Shown: positions 1 through 7,991 of the stretch, in pieces | How the letters are laid out: each line of letters opens with the position of its first letter | Numbering within the stretch: the stretch's first letter is position 1 | NCBI RefSeq assembly: GCF_004341845.1 | Contig: NZ_SLVB01000005.1 | Coordinates: 310,001-374,000 of the forward strand | Length of the DNA: 64,000 bases | DNA from: Novosphingobium sp. PhB165 | GTDB lineage: Bacteria > Pseudomonadota > Alphaproteobacteria > Sphingomonadales > Sphingomonadaceae | Direction of reading: 5' to 3' | Notes under the pieces: model-generated | What the model saw: the letters and a program-made list of their open reading frames with translations, nothing else | What the model was told of the DNA's origin: nothing | The model's database searches: none | Program-made: the position numbers and the translations under genes

Positions 1-761
1 TCCGTCGTGGGATGGGCGACATGGATGCCGCATTCGGTCTTGTCCCACCCGCGCCAGCGGCCCGAGCGGGGGTCTTCGCCTGCCGCCACCTTGCTGGTGC
101 AGGGCATGCAGCCGATCGACGGATAGCCCTGCGCCACCAGCGGATGCGGGGGCAGGTCGTGCTCGGCGATATAGGCGGCGATGCGGTCCGGGTTCCAGTC
201 GATCAGCGGGTTAACCTTCAGGCGCCCCTGCGCGTCGGTCGTGTCGATCTCGAAGCGCGGCAGCGTGGCGCGGGTCGAATTCTGGAACGCCTTGCGGCCG
301 GTGAAGGAGGCGTCGTAGTTCAGCAGCGCCTTTTCCAGCGGCTTCACCTTGCGGATCTCGCAGCAGCCGTCCGGGTCGTAGGACCAGCGCAGCCCGCTCT
401 CGTCCTTCTTCGCCAGTTCTTCCGCGTCGGGCAGCAGGTTGATCAGGTTGGTCAGGCCCAGCCGATCGACCAGTTGGTCGCGGTAGGCCAGCGTTTCGGG
501 GAAGTGCTTGCCCGTTTCCAGGAACAGCACCGCCACCGAAGGATCGACCGAGGCGACGAGATGCAGCAGCACCGCCGATTCCGCACCGAAGCTGGACACG
601 ATCGCGATATCGCCGGCCATGCCTTCCTTGAGAACCGTTTCGAGCATTTCGTTCGTGTCGGTGCCGCGGAACAGGCGGTTCAGGCGCACGGCATCGGCCT
701 CGTCGAAACGAGGGCCGGTGTCGATCAGGTCGCGAATGCGAGTCACTTCGGTACGGGTCAT
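1..761 (-). CDS. cysH: Assimilatory APS/PAPS reductase, CysH family (partial, 3' end off window)
   Basis: Reduces adenylyl sulfate (APS) or PAPS to sulfite in cytosolic sulfate assimilation. The 253 visible codons start at an ATG at 761, with AGGGA about 10 bases upstream, and run off the left edge without a stop. Seen: an SSFGAES nucleotide-binding loop at residues 56-62, a Cys-Cys pair at 133-134 followed by EIRKVKPL, a CxxC at 218-221 (GCMPCT) and the KTECGIH end motif. The CC...CxxC set is the [4Fe-4S] ligand pattern of bacterial APS reductases and is absent from E. coli-type PAPS reductase, so APS is the likelier substrate. It is the last visible gene of the leftward cys operon, 46 bases after the DUF934 gene. 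Confidence 0.93.
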   Translation of the reverse strand, partial: MTRTEVTRIRDLIDTGPRFDEADAVRLNRLFRGTDTNEMLETVLKEGMAGDIAIVSSFGAESAVLLHLVASVDPSVAVLFLETGKHFPETLAYRDQLVDRLGLTNLINLLPDAEELAKKDESGLRWSYDPDGCCEIRKVKPLEKALLNYDASFTGRKAFQNSTRATLPRFEIDTTDAQGRLKVNPLIDWNPDRIAAYIAEHDLPPHPLVAQGYPSIGCMPCTSKVAAGEDPRSGRWRGWDKTECGIHVAHPTT

Positions 762-807
762 CGGGTGGTCCCTTTTGACGGCGATTTTCCGGTTATTGAG
801 GTGGAAA

Positions 808-1239
808 TCAGCCGTGGCGCTTGGCCCAGATCGCCTGGCGGCCATCGACGCCGGTGGCCTGGTAGACGTTCTCCCAACGGTCGAACGCATTCTGCGCGTC
901 CTGCTCGTTGAGGGCCTTGTCGGGCGCGAAGGCGTCGAAGCCGCAGCGCTTGAGGTGCGAGAGCATGTCGATCACGAGATCGCCCACGGCACGCAGTTCG
1001 CCCGCATAGCCCGCTTCGCGCAGGATACGGGCCGAGGAGTAGCCACGGCCGTCGGTCCAGGCGGGGAAGCTCACTTCCACCAGCGAGAGACGGTTCAGAT
1101 GCGGCAGCAAGTCGCGCGCGTCGTCGCCGGGCTCGATGCGGACGGCGGTGGCGTTGGACTGCTCGCCGAAGGAATCGACGGTCACTGCCGGATCGTTGAC
1201 CGCTTCGTCTTCACGAAAGCGGAATTGCACATCAACCAT
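808..1239 (-). CDS. DUF934 domain protein of the cys operon
   Basis: A 143-residue cytosolic protein of the DUF934 family, which in alpha- and betaproteobacteria almost always sits beside cysI and cysH; its biochemical role is unknown to me. The ATG at 1239 (MVDVQFRFRED) is chosen because the reading frame further upstream runs only through a palindromic repeat. The C-terminal part carries the family-typical GRGYSSARILRE segment and the DMLSHLKRCGFDAFAP segment. It lies between cysI, with an 86-base gap holding the repeat, and cysH. Co-transcription with both suggests an accessory role in sulfite or APS reduction. Confidence 0.82.
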   Translation of the reverse strand: MVDVQFRFREDEAVNDPAVTVDSFGEQSNATAVRIEPGDDARDLLPHLNRLSLVEVSFPAWTDGRGYSSARILREAGYAGELRAVGDLVIDMLSHLKRCGFDAFAPDKALNEQDAQNAFDRWENVYQATGVDGRQAIWAKRHG

Positions 1240-1246
1240 GGAGCCC

Positions 1247-1315
1247 CCGCTCATCCTGAGCCTGTCGAAGGGTGAACGGATTGCAGCGTGCTTCGACAAG
1301 CTCAGCACAAGCGGT
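1247..1315. repeat. REP-like palindrome, 'CTTGTCGAAGG' family (copy 1)
   Basis: Inverted repeat with arms CTCATCCTGAGCCTGTCGAAG and CTTCGACAAGCTCAG around a short loop. It lies inside the cys operon between cysI and the DUF934 gene. Related copies are at 12330-12409 and 62912-62993. It should fold into a stem-loop in the transcript and could tune the expression of downstream genes. Confidence 0.75.
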
Positions 1316-1325
1316 GGTGGCGGAA

Positions 1326-2960
1326 TCAACCATAGATCGCTTCCTTGAACGGGGCCATGCCGATACGGCGATAGGTGTCGAGGAAGCGTTCCTCGCCCTG
1401 CTTGTTGGCGAGATAGACTTCAGTGGCCTTTTCGATGGCATCGACCACGCCGTCCTCGGTGAAACCGGGGCCGGTGATCTGGCCGAGCGAGGTGTCCGCG
1501 CCCTCGCTGCCGCCCAGCAGGAGCTGGTAGTTTTCCAGCCCCTTCTTGTCGACGCCGAGGATGCCGATGTGGCCCGCGTGATGGTGGCCGCAGGCATTGA
1601 TGCAGCCGGAGATCTTCAGCTTCAGCTCGCCCAGTTCGGCCTGACGTTCGGCGCTGCCGAAGCGTTCGGAGATCTTCTGCGCCACCGGGATCGAACGGGC
1701 ATTGGCCAGAGCGCAATAGTCGAGGCCGGGGCAGGCGATGATGTCGCCCACGGTGTCGAGATTAGCGGTCGACAGGCCGGCCGCGTCCAGCGCCTGCCAC
1801 ACGGTGTAGAGGTCGGCCTTCTTCACGTGCGGGAAGACGATGTTCTGAGCGTGGGTCACGCGCAGTTCGTCGAAGCTGTAGTCCTTGGCCAACTGGGCCA
1901 TCAGGCGGATCTGTTCGCCGGTGGCGTCACCGGGGATACCGCCCACAGGCTTCAGCGAAACCGTGGCGATCACATAGCCCGCCTGCTTGTGGGCGTGCGT
2001 GTTGCGCTCCACCCAGAGGCGGAAGTCGGGATCGGTCAGGTCCAGATCGTCCGAGGCGCCGGCCTCGAAGCCGGGATCGACGAAGTGGGTCTTGATCCGC
2101 TCCAGCTCGGCCAGCGGGGGCTCGATCGGCTGGGTCAGCAGGTGCGCGAACTCTTCCTCCACCTGGCGGACATATTCGTCGCGGCCCAGTTCGTGGACGA
2201 GGATCTTGATGCGCGCCTTGTACTTGTTGTCGCGGCGGCCATAGCGGTTGTAGACGCGCAGGCACGCTTCCGAATAGGTGATCAGCTGGTCCAGCGGCAC
2301 GAATTCGCGGATCAGCGGGGCGATCATCGGGGTGCGGCCCATGCCGCCGCCGGCGTAGAACTGGGCGCCGATCTCACCCGCGTCGTTCTTCACCATCTTG
2401 ATGCCGATGTCGTGCAGACGCATCGCCGCACGGTCGGTTTCCGACGCGATGACGGCGATCTTGAACTTGCGCGGCAGTACCAGGAATTCCGGGTGGAAGC
2501 TGGACCACTGGCGCAGCAGTTCGGCGTAAGGACGCGGATCGACGATTTCTTCCGCAGCCGCGCCCGCATACTGATCGGACGAGATGTTGCGGATGCAGTT
2601 GCCGCTGGTCTGGATGGCATGCATCTCCACCTTGGCGAGTTCGGCCAGAATGTCGGGCGTGTCTTCCAGCTTGATCCAGTTGTACTGGATGTTCTGGCGG
2701 GTGGTGAAGTGGCCGTAACCGCGGTCGTACTTGTCCGCGATATCGCCCAGCAGCGTCATCTGCGCGGAATTCAGCGTGCCGTAGGGCACCGCGACGCGCA
2801 GCATGTAGGCGTGCAGCTGGAGGTAGAGGCCGTTCTGCAGGCGCAGCGGCTTGAACTGGTCCTCGGTAAGGTCACCGGCAAGGCGGCGGCGCACCTGATC
2901 GCGGAATTCCGCGACGCGCGTGTCGACCATCTGCTGGTCGTATTCGTCATACTTGTACAT
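1326..2960 (-). CDS. cysI: Nitrite/sulfite reductase hemoprotein (siroheme, [4Fe-4S])
   Basis: Six-electron reduction of sulfite to sulfide in the cytosol. 544 residues, normal for the ferredoxin-type single-subunit family. Seen: the two siroheme/cluster motifs CPGLDYC (C410 and C416) and GCINACG (C453 and C457), and the upstream FTTRQNIQYNW and TSGNCIRNISSD segments typical of the two half-repeats. The ATG at 2960 shares one base with the TGA of the DUF2849 gene, which indicates translational coupling. The neighbour cobA supplies precorrin-2 for siroheme, and cysH downstream supplies sulfite. No CysJ flavoprotein is seen, so a ferredoxin is the likely electron donor. Confidence 0.95.
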   Translation of the reverse strand: MYKYDEYDQQMVDTRVAEFRDQVRRRLAGDLTEDQFKPLRLQNGLYLQLHAYMLRVAVPYGTLNSAQMTLLGDIADKYDRGYGHFTTRQNIQYNWIKLEDTPDILAELAKVEMHAIQTSGNCIRNISSDQYAGAAAEEIVDPRPYAELLRQWSSFHPEFLVLPRKFKIAVIASETDRAAMRLHDIGIKMVKNDAGEIGAQFYAGGGMGRTPMIAPLIREFVPLDQLITYSEACLRVYNRYGRRDNKYKARIKILVHELGRDEYVRQVEEEFAHLLTQPIEPPLAELERIKTHFVDPGFEAGASDDLDLTDPDFRLWVERNTHAHKQAGYVIATVSLKPVGGIPGDATGEQIRLMAQLAKDYSFDELRVTHAQNIVFPHVKKADLYTVWQALDAAGLSTANLDTVGDIIACPGLDYCALANARSIPVAQKISERFGSAERQAELGELKLKISGCINACGHHHAGHIGILGVDKKGLENYQLLLGGSEGADTSLGQITGPGFTEDGVVDAIEKATEVYLANKQGEERFLDTYRRIGMAPFKEAIYG

Positions 2961-3256
2961 CAGATCACCCAGTTCACGGCTTCGGGGTCGGACGGCTTGA
3001 GCGTCAGATCGGGGCGAACGGTCGGCCCGAGAGCGCGGATACGCTCCTTGATATGGGCTGGGCGCACGCCTTCATCGGTCTTCGCGCCATCGACGATATA
3101 GGCGCCGACGACATTGCGGGCCCCTTCCTCACGCGCGACAAGGGCGGCGCCATGCTCGCCCACGTCGGCGGAATCGTTGACATCCAGCGACCAGCTTACG
3201 CCGGTCCACCAGATGACCGCCCCGGTCTTGAGGTCGTTGCCCGTCAGGATCTTCAC
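2960..3256 (-). CDS. DUF2849 domain protein
   Basis: A 98-residue protein of the DUF2849 family, found next to cysI in alphaproteobacteria and of unproven function. It starts with GTG at 3256 (MKILTGNDLKTG) inside a GTGA overlap with the end of cobA, and its stop overlaps the cysI start by one base, so the three genes form one tightly coupled unit. The N-terminal half carries the family pattern LKTGAVIWW followed by a W-SLDVNDSADV segment. There is no signal peptide or membrane segment, so it is probably cytosolic and works with the sulfite reductase. Confidence 0.85.
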   Translation of the reverse strand: MKILTGNDLKTGAVIWWTGVSWSLDVNDSADVGEHGAALVAREEGARNVVGAYIVDGAKTDEGVRPAHIKERIRALGPTVRPDLTLKPSDPEAVNWVI

Positions 3257-4038
3257 TGTTGTACTGCCTCCAGCGCTGTTGCGCTTACGATGGTATCGGG
3301 CTGCGCGGTGACAGCGCCGATGACGATGAGCGCGGGGCTGGCCACCCGTTCCCGCTCAACAAGGTCTGCAAGGCCCGCAAGCGACGCGCGCAGCACGCGC
3401 ATGTCGCCCCGCGTGGCCTTTTCGATCACCGCGACGGGAACGTCGGGCGTCAGGCCGTCCGCGATCAGCTTTTCGGTGATCTGGGCGGCGGTCGCAAGGC
3501 CCATGAAGATCACCAGCGTCCGGCCCTTGCCGGCAAGGCCGGACCAGTCCTGATCGGTCAGGCCCTTGCACTGGCCCGCCACGAAGCTGACGATCGAGGC
3601 ATGGTCGCGGTGCGTCAGCGGGATCTGCGCGGCGGCGGCAGCGCCCAACGCGGACGAGATGCCGGGCACGACCTCCACCGGAACTCCGGCGGCGCGGCAG
3701 GCTTCGGCTTCCTCGCCGCCGCGGCCGAACACGAAGGGATCGCCGCCCTTCAGGCGCACGACGTCGCTACCGGCCAGCGCCTCGCGCACGAGGAGGGCGT
3801 TGATCTCCTCCTGCTTCATGGTGTGGCGCGAACGGGCCTTGGCCACCGAGATCAGACGGGCGGAAGGGCGCGCCATCGACAGGATCGCCGGATCGACCAG
3901 CCCGTCATGCACGATCAGCGCGGCATTCATCACCAGCCGCGCGGCGCGCAGGGTCAGAAGGTCCGGATCGCCGGGGCCGGCGCCGACCAGAAAGACTCGG
4001 CCAATGGAAGCGGGATTCGGTTGCATGGTGGCGCACAT
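3253..4038 (-). CDS. cobA: Uroporphyrinogen-III C-methyltransferase (SUMT)
   Basis: SAM-dependent double methylation of uroporphyrinogen III to precorrin-2, the branch point to siroheme. 261 residues, the single-domain CobA form without the CysG oxidase/chelatase domain. Seen: the SUMT signature VGAGPGDPDLLTLRA near the N-terminus, LKGGDPFVFGRGGEE in the middle and VVPGISSALGAAAAAQIPLTHR. The ATG at 4038 has a GGGGGG run just upstream; a second ATG at 4026 is possible. It is the first gene of the leftward cys operon, and its placement ahead of cysI indicates that it feeds siroheme to sulfite reductase. The dehydrogenase/ferrochelatase step must be encoded elsewhere. Confidence 0.93.
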   Translation of the reverse strand: MCATMQPNPASIGRVFLVGAGPGDPDLLTLRAARLVMNAALIVHDGLVDPAILSMARPSARLISVAKARSRHTMKQEEINALLVREALAGSDVVRLKGGDPFVFGRGGEEAEACRAAGVPVEVVPGISSALGAAAAAQIPLTHRDHASIVSFVAGQCKGLTDQDWSGLAGKGRTLVIFMGLATAAQITEKLIADGLTPDVPVAVIEKATRGDMRVLRASLAGLADLVERERVASPALIVIGAVTAQPDTIVSATALEAVQQ

Positions 4039-4575
4039 GGTCCCCCCATGAGGCCGATGCCAGCCAGAATGGCTTTGCAGGGGGCAAGAGCGGCTTTAGG
4101 GGCTCTGGAAAATGTTTTCGGTTGCAACGATCCCCGCCGCATTCCGGCTCTGCTCCGGAATATTTTACGGGTGCACTCTCGGTTTTTCCGAACTGTGCTC
4201 TACGATAAAACGTGTTTAATGCACAGGACTCGACGTCCCGAGTGCGGCGAATGCATGTCGAACTCTATCAAGCTTTTGATGTGGCTGGAAAATTTCGAGT
4301 TATGGTGAATATGCATTAGTAAAAATAGATAAGGAACGTCGCGGATAATTGTCAATTGATCTTCAATTGATCTGGCGCAGATCTGGTGCGGGTGGTCGCA
4401 AGATGCTGTCCAGGCTTACCTCCTTCTGTCTACAAGTGAACTGTGGGTTCTAAGACTGCGATCGCAGGTGGATAGGGTGGGTAAGTGGTTAGCCGTGTTC
4501 CGGTGATGATTAGCCGGTGCGCTAACGGAATCTTAACCCAGGGAGGAGAGCCTTGCGCCTCCTGGAGATCGCGCA
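4039..4575. other. Divergent intergenic region between cobA and the PilZ-XRE gene
   Basis: 537 bases, clearly lower in GC than the flanks, with no convincing gene. It must hold the leftward cys operon promoter and a rightward promoter for the PilZ-XRE gene. Visible structure: a perfect dyad at 4141-4161, a stretch near 4350-4395 with a repeated TCAATTGATC followed by GGCGCAGATCTGG, and an AT-rich patch at 4300-4335. No clean -35/-10 pair could be assigned with confidence. Confidence 0.6.
4141..4161. promoter_or_regulatory. Perfect dyad ATTCCGG-N7-CCGGAAT upstream of the cys operon
   Basis: A 7+7+7 inverted repeat about 105 bases upstream of cobA. The size and symmetry fit a dimeric regulator operator, and the position fits control of sulfur assimilation genes. 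The cognate regulator is not in the window, so the role is inferred from geometry only. Confidence 0.35.
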
Positions 4576-5295
4576 ATGCCCATTGAGGCACATTTCGAAG
4601 TTAACCCCGCAGCTGTCATGACCGACGGCGACCGCATACGTGCACCCCGCCGCAAGCTGATGCTCGAAACGCAAGGATCGAGTGCCACTGCCAGGGATAT
4701 GCCCGTATTGGTTCACAATTTTTCCGAGACGGGGCTGCTTCTTGAAAGCGATTCCGTGCTCGCACCCGGCGAGACGATCGAGCTGGACTTGCCCGAGGTG
4801 GGGCTCACGCCCGCACGCGTGGTCTGGTCCAGTGGCAAGCTCTACGGCTGCGCGTTCGACCGCGTGCTGCCAAGGGCGGCGCTGAGCGCGGCGCAATTGC
4901 GCAGTGCGGTCCAGCCCGGCTTCGAGCTTCCCACGAATGGCTTCCCGGATGTCTCCACTGGTGGGACCGGCGGCAATGCCCCGGCGGCCATCGGCGGGGA
5001 AAGCCTTGGGGAGCGTCTGCATCGGCTGCGCAAGGAGCGCGGGCTGACGCAGGGCGAACTCGCCATGCGGCTGGGAGTCAGCAAGCCCACCGTCTGGGCC
5101 TGGGAGCAGGGCCGTGCCCGTCCGATCGAGGAGCGGCTCGATGCGATCGCCCGCGAGCTGGGTGTGGGCACGTCCGAACTGCGTCCGGGGCGTACTGTCG
5201 CCGGGCTTCCCGAACTCATTGCCCGCTGCCGCGAACAGATCGCTGCCGCGGTGGAGACCACGCCCGACAAGATCAAGATCATGATCGAATTGTGA
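4576..5295 (+). CDS. PilZ domain-XRE helix-turn-helix fusion regulator
   Basis: A 239-residue cytosolic protein with two domains. Residues ~20-105 look like PilZ: an RAPRRK segment (RxxxR-like) and HNFSETGLLLES in place of the D/NxSxxG c-di-GMP motif. Residues ~140-200 are an XRE/Cro HTH (LGERLHRLRKERGLTQGELAMRLGVS followed by TVWAWEQGRARP). The arrangement suggests a transcription factor that reads c-di-GMP. The ATG at 4576 is preceded by GGAG nine bases away; a later in-frame ATG (MTDGDRIRAP) is the alternative. The next gene downstream is a GGDEF-family protein, which fits second-messenger signalling. Targets are unknown. Confidence 0.85.
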   Translation: MPIEAHFEVNPAAVMTDGDRIRAPRRKLMLETQGSSATARDMPVLVHNFSETGLLLESDSVLAPGETIELDLPEVGLTPARVVWSSGKLYGCAFDRVLPRAALSAAQLRSAVQPGFELPTNGFPDVSTGGTGGNAPAAIGGESLGERLHRLRKERGLTQGELAMRLGVSKPTVWAWEQGRARPIEERLDAIARELGVGTSELRPGRTVAGLPELIARCREQIAAAVETTPDKIKIMIEL

Positions 5296-5320
5296 TCTTG
5301 TCCTGATTCGGGCTGAAAAG

Positions 5321-5346
5321 AGGCGTGTCTTTTCCGAGAAACGCCT
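5321..5346 (+). terminator. Weak stem-loop after the PilZ-XRE gene
   Basis: AGGCGT at 5321-5326 pairs with ACGCCT at 5341-5346 across a 14-base loop, 25 bases after the stop. Only a short T run follows, so this is a modest terminator candidate. Confidence 0.3.
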
Positions 5347-5534
5347 TTGCGACTCAGTTACCCAATGGTAAATATAGGAATAACAATTACTTAAGACAAA
5401 GTGTGTTAGATAACAGGGCTAACGTAATTTGCGCTTGAGGCGTTGTTTGGGTCGCTCGAAGTCGTTCGATTGGTAGTCAGTTTTACTCATTTCCATGGGT
5501 GCGCGTCTGCTAACTGCTCGCTTCGGGAGGCCGT

Positions 5535-6482
5535 TTGTTCCTTGCGATCGTTTTGCGATCCATCGGCACCGGGGCACTATGCATGGGAATGGAATTCACA
5601 TTCCAGGAATCTTGGACGCTGTACGGTCTTCTTGCGGAGGCCACGTCGGACGTCATACTCAAGACCAATAGTGACGGTTTCATCGTCCATGCCTCGCCGG
5701 GGATAGAGCGGCTTGGCGTGCGCTTGCAGGCGGACCGGATCGGGCCGCATGTGCTCGATCTCGTGGCCGACAGCGCCCGGGCGGCGGTGGCGCGCGAACT
5801 CGATGCGGCACTGGCCGGGCAACAGACGGAGCGCTGGGTCGAATTTCCCGCCGTCTCGAACGATGACCGCGACACCTGGTTCGAATTGCAGGCCCGCGCG
5901 CTGCGCGACGATCAAGGCACGGTGTACGGCGCGCTGGCGGTCATGCGCAGCATCGACGAGAAGCGGGTGCTCAAGGACCAGCTTTTCGCGGCGACTTACA
6001 CCGATCCGCTCACGCGCCTGACCAATCGCGCGGCTTTCATCTCGATGCTCGAACACATGGTCGATGCCGGGATGGACGGCTGTCTGGCGATGTTCTCGAT
6101 CGATTTCTTCCGCACTATCAACATGAAGTACGGTCAGCACACCGGCGACGATGTGCTGCGCGTCTTCGCCGACCTCCTACGCGAGATGCTGCGGAGCGAC
6201 GATCTGATCTCGCGCATCGGATCGGAGCGCTTTGCGGTGCTGTTGCCGCGCACGAGTCCCTCACAGGCGCAGGCGATCTGCAGCCGCGTGGTGGCGACGC
6301 TGGCGGATCTTCGCCAGACCGTGGGCGAAAGCCGCATGGCGATCACCGCCAGCGGCAGTGTCGCCCAGATCGCAGAGAGTTTGGACAGCACTATCGAGCG
6401 TGCGGAACTGGCGCTGTTCTGCGCCAAGGCCAAGGGCCGCAACCGTCTGGAAATGGAGAAGCCGCGCCGCGTGGCGGCGTGA
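5535..6482 (+). CDS. PAS-GGDEF protein with a degenerate GGDEF motif
   Basis: Up to 315 residues. Residues ~30-145 form a PAS-like sensor (LLAEATSDVILKTNSDGFIVHASPG...), and residues ~150-305 a GGDEF fold (YTDPLTRLTNRAAFISMLE, then FSIDFFRTINMKYGQHTGDDVL). The catalytic GG(D/E)EF loop is replaced by GSERF (RIGSERFAVLLP), so diguanylate cyclase activity is doubtful; it may bind GTP or serve as a receptor. The TTG at 5535 has GGGAGG five bases upstream, but the ATGs at 5583 and 5589 give a more usual N-terminus, so the start is uncertain. It lies downstream of the PilZ-XRE gene, and both fit c-di-GMP signalling. Confidence 0.8.
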   Translation: MFLAIVLRSIGTGALCMGMEFTFQESWTLYGLLAEATSDVILKTNSDGFIVHASPGIERLGVRLQADRIGPHVLDLVADSARAAVARELDAALAGQQTERWVEFPAVSNDDRDTWFELQARALRDDQGTVYGALAVMRSIDEKRVLKDQLFAATYTDPLTRLTNRAAFISMLEHMVDAGMDGCLAMFSIDFFRTINMKYGQHTGDDVLRVFADLLREMLRSDDLISRIGSERFAVLLPRTSPSQAQAICSRVVATLADLRQTVGESRMAITASGSVAQIAESLDSTIERAELALFCAKAKGRNRLEMEKPRRVAA

Positions 6483-6540
6483 CGACCGGGTTAGTTCTGG
6501 CGGAACGCCTGTTCCCAGTCCGAACGCCAGCCCCAAAACC

Positions 6541-6632
6541 CGTCATCCCCGCGAAGGCGGGGATCCCGCTTTTCTTGCGGCATACGAGAGGTTGCAGAAG
6601 AAAGCGGGGCCCCCGCCTTCGCGGGGGCGACG
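6541..6632. repeat. REP-like palindrome, 'CCCCGCGAAGGCGGGG' family (copy 1)
   Basis: Arms begin CGTCATCCCCGCGAAGGCGG and end CCCCGCCTTCGCGGGGGCGACG around a ~35-base centre. It lies between the convergent PAS-GGDEF and metC genes, where the strong stem could end both transcripts. Other copies are at 12206-12287, 25375-25464 and 62742-62827. Confidence 0.8.
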
Positions 6633-6697
6633 AAGTGATGGATCTGGCGGCTCGTCATCAAATTCGAATGCATGCCCGCCAAAAACGGCGGTGAGAC

Positions 6698-7924
6698 CTA
6701 GGTGGCTTTCATCGCCTCCAGAGCCTGTTCGATATCGGCGATCAGGTCGCCCGCGTCCTCAAGGCCGATCGAGAAGCGCACGCCCTGTGAATTTCTGGGG
6801 CGGTCCTCCGGGTTTTCCGTCTCGGGCGGCCAGGGCATGATCGAGCGATAGCCGGCCGGCGCGATGGGGATGCAGAGGCTTTCGAAGCCGCCCCACGAAT
6901 AGCCGATCCCGAACAGCCGCAGCGCGTCGACGAAGCGATTGCGCTGGGCCATGCTCACATCCTTGAACACTACGCTGAAGAGGCCGCACCCGCCGGTGAA
7001 ATCGCGCAGCCACAGGTCATGGCCCGATGCGTCGGGAAGCATCGGGCAGAGAACTTGCGCCACTTCGGATCGGTCGGCGAGGAACCGGGCGATCTTCAGC
7101 GCTGTCTCGGCGCCCTGCTTCAACCGCACGCCCAGCGTGCGCAGCCCGCGCAGGGCCAGCGCCGCGTCGTCGGGAGAGACCACGTTGCCCAGCTGCTGCG
7201 CGCGATTGCGCAGCTTGGCGTAAAGCTCCGGCCCGGCACTGGCAGAGCCCATCATCAGGTCCGAATGGCCGCCGACATGCTTGGTCAGCGCCATCACCGT
7301 GATATCGGCGCCCTTGCGCAGGCCCTGGAAGCCGAGCGAACTGGCCCAGGTATTGTCGAGCACCGAGATCGCGCCTTTTTCACGGGCGATGCGGGTCAGC
7401 GCGGGCACGTCGCAGACTTCCATCGACAGGCTGCCGGGCACTTCCAGCATCACCGCGCGGGTGCGCTCCGTGAAGGCGGCCTCGTAAGCGGCAAGGTCGA
7501 GCGGATCGAAGAACCGCGTGGTCACGCCGAAGTCGGTCAGCAGGCCGAGCCCCATCGAGCGGGTGGGGTCATAGGCATTGTCGGTGATGAGCAATTCGTC
7601 GCCGGGGCGCAGCAGGGTGAGCATGACGCCGACAATGGCGGCGACGCCGGAAGGATAGATCACGGTGCCCGCCGCGCCGGGCTCAAGCTGGGTGAGGGCA
7701 TCGCAGAGCGCCCACTGCGTCGGCGCGCCGCGGCGGCCGTAGAAGAAGCGGCCGTCCTCGTTATGGCGCGGCCCTTCGGCCAGCGCGGCAGTGTTCTCGT
7801 AAAGATGCGTGCTCGCCCGCCAGACCGGCGGATTGACGACCGCCCCCGTCCAGTCCTTGCGGCGGCCGCCCGCGACCAGCTTGGTGGCGGGGGACAGGTC
7901 GTCGATATTTTCGAAGTCGCTCAA
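6698..7924 (-). CDS. metC: Cystathionine beta-lyase (PLP, Cys/Met metabolism family)
   Basis: Cleaves cystathionine to homocysteine, pyruvate and ammonia in methionine synthesis. About 408 residues from a TTG start at 7924 (LSDFENIDDLSPATK), chosen because GGAG lies six bases upstream and the family alignment begins here; the longer frame upstream is arginine-rich and unlikely to be translated. Seen: YPSGVAAI near residue 90, DNTWASSLGFQGL in the middle, and the PLP lysine in VMALTKHVGGHSDLMMG. The end GFESLCIPIAP...RFSIGLEDAGDLIADI is typical of MetC. A cystathionine gamma-synthase cannot be wholly excluded. It stands alone, 67 bases downstream of a membrane-anchored protein gene. Confidence 0.9.
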   Translation of the reverse strand: MSDFENIDDLSPATKLVAGGRRKDWTGAVVNPPVWRASTHLYENTAALAEGPRHNEDGRFFYGRRGAPTQWALCDALTQLEPGAAGTVIYPSGVAAIVGVMLTLLRPGDELLITDNAYDPTRSMGLGLLTDFGVTTRFFDPLDLAAYEAAFTERTRAVMLEVPGSLSMEVCDVPALTRIAREKGAISVLDNTWASSLGFQGLRKGADITVMALTKHVGGHSDLMMGSASAGPELYAKLRNRAQQLGNVVSPDDAALALRGLRTLGVRLKQGAETALKIARFLADRSEVAQVLCPMLPDASGHDLWLRDFTGGCGLFSVVFKDVSMAQRNRFVDALRLFGIGYSWGGFESLCIPIAPAGYRSIMPWPPETENPEDRPRNSQGVRFSIGLEDAGDLIADIEQALEAMKAT

Positions 7925-7991
7925 GGGAATCTCCGCAGCTCGGCGGGAAACCCTAGTCCGGGCATCAGCGGGGGTCGAGAGGGCCGATGGC

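Noticed and set aside
1272..3101. 609-residue rightward open frame across the cys operon
   Set aside because: It is the antisense of cysI, whose iron-sulfur and siroheme motifs are intact; the rightward product is low-complexity and has no family motif.
7925..7991. SAM riboswitch ahead of metC
   Set aside because: Only 67 bases are available and no SAM-II or related pattern is present.
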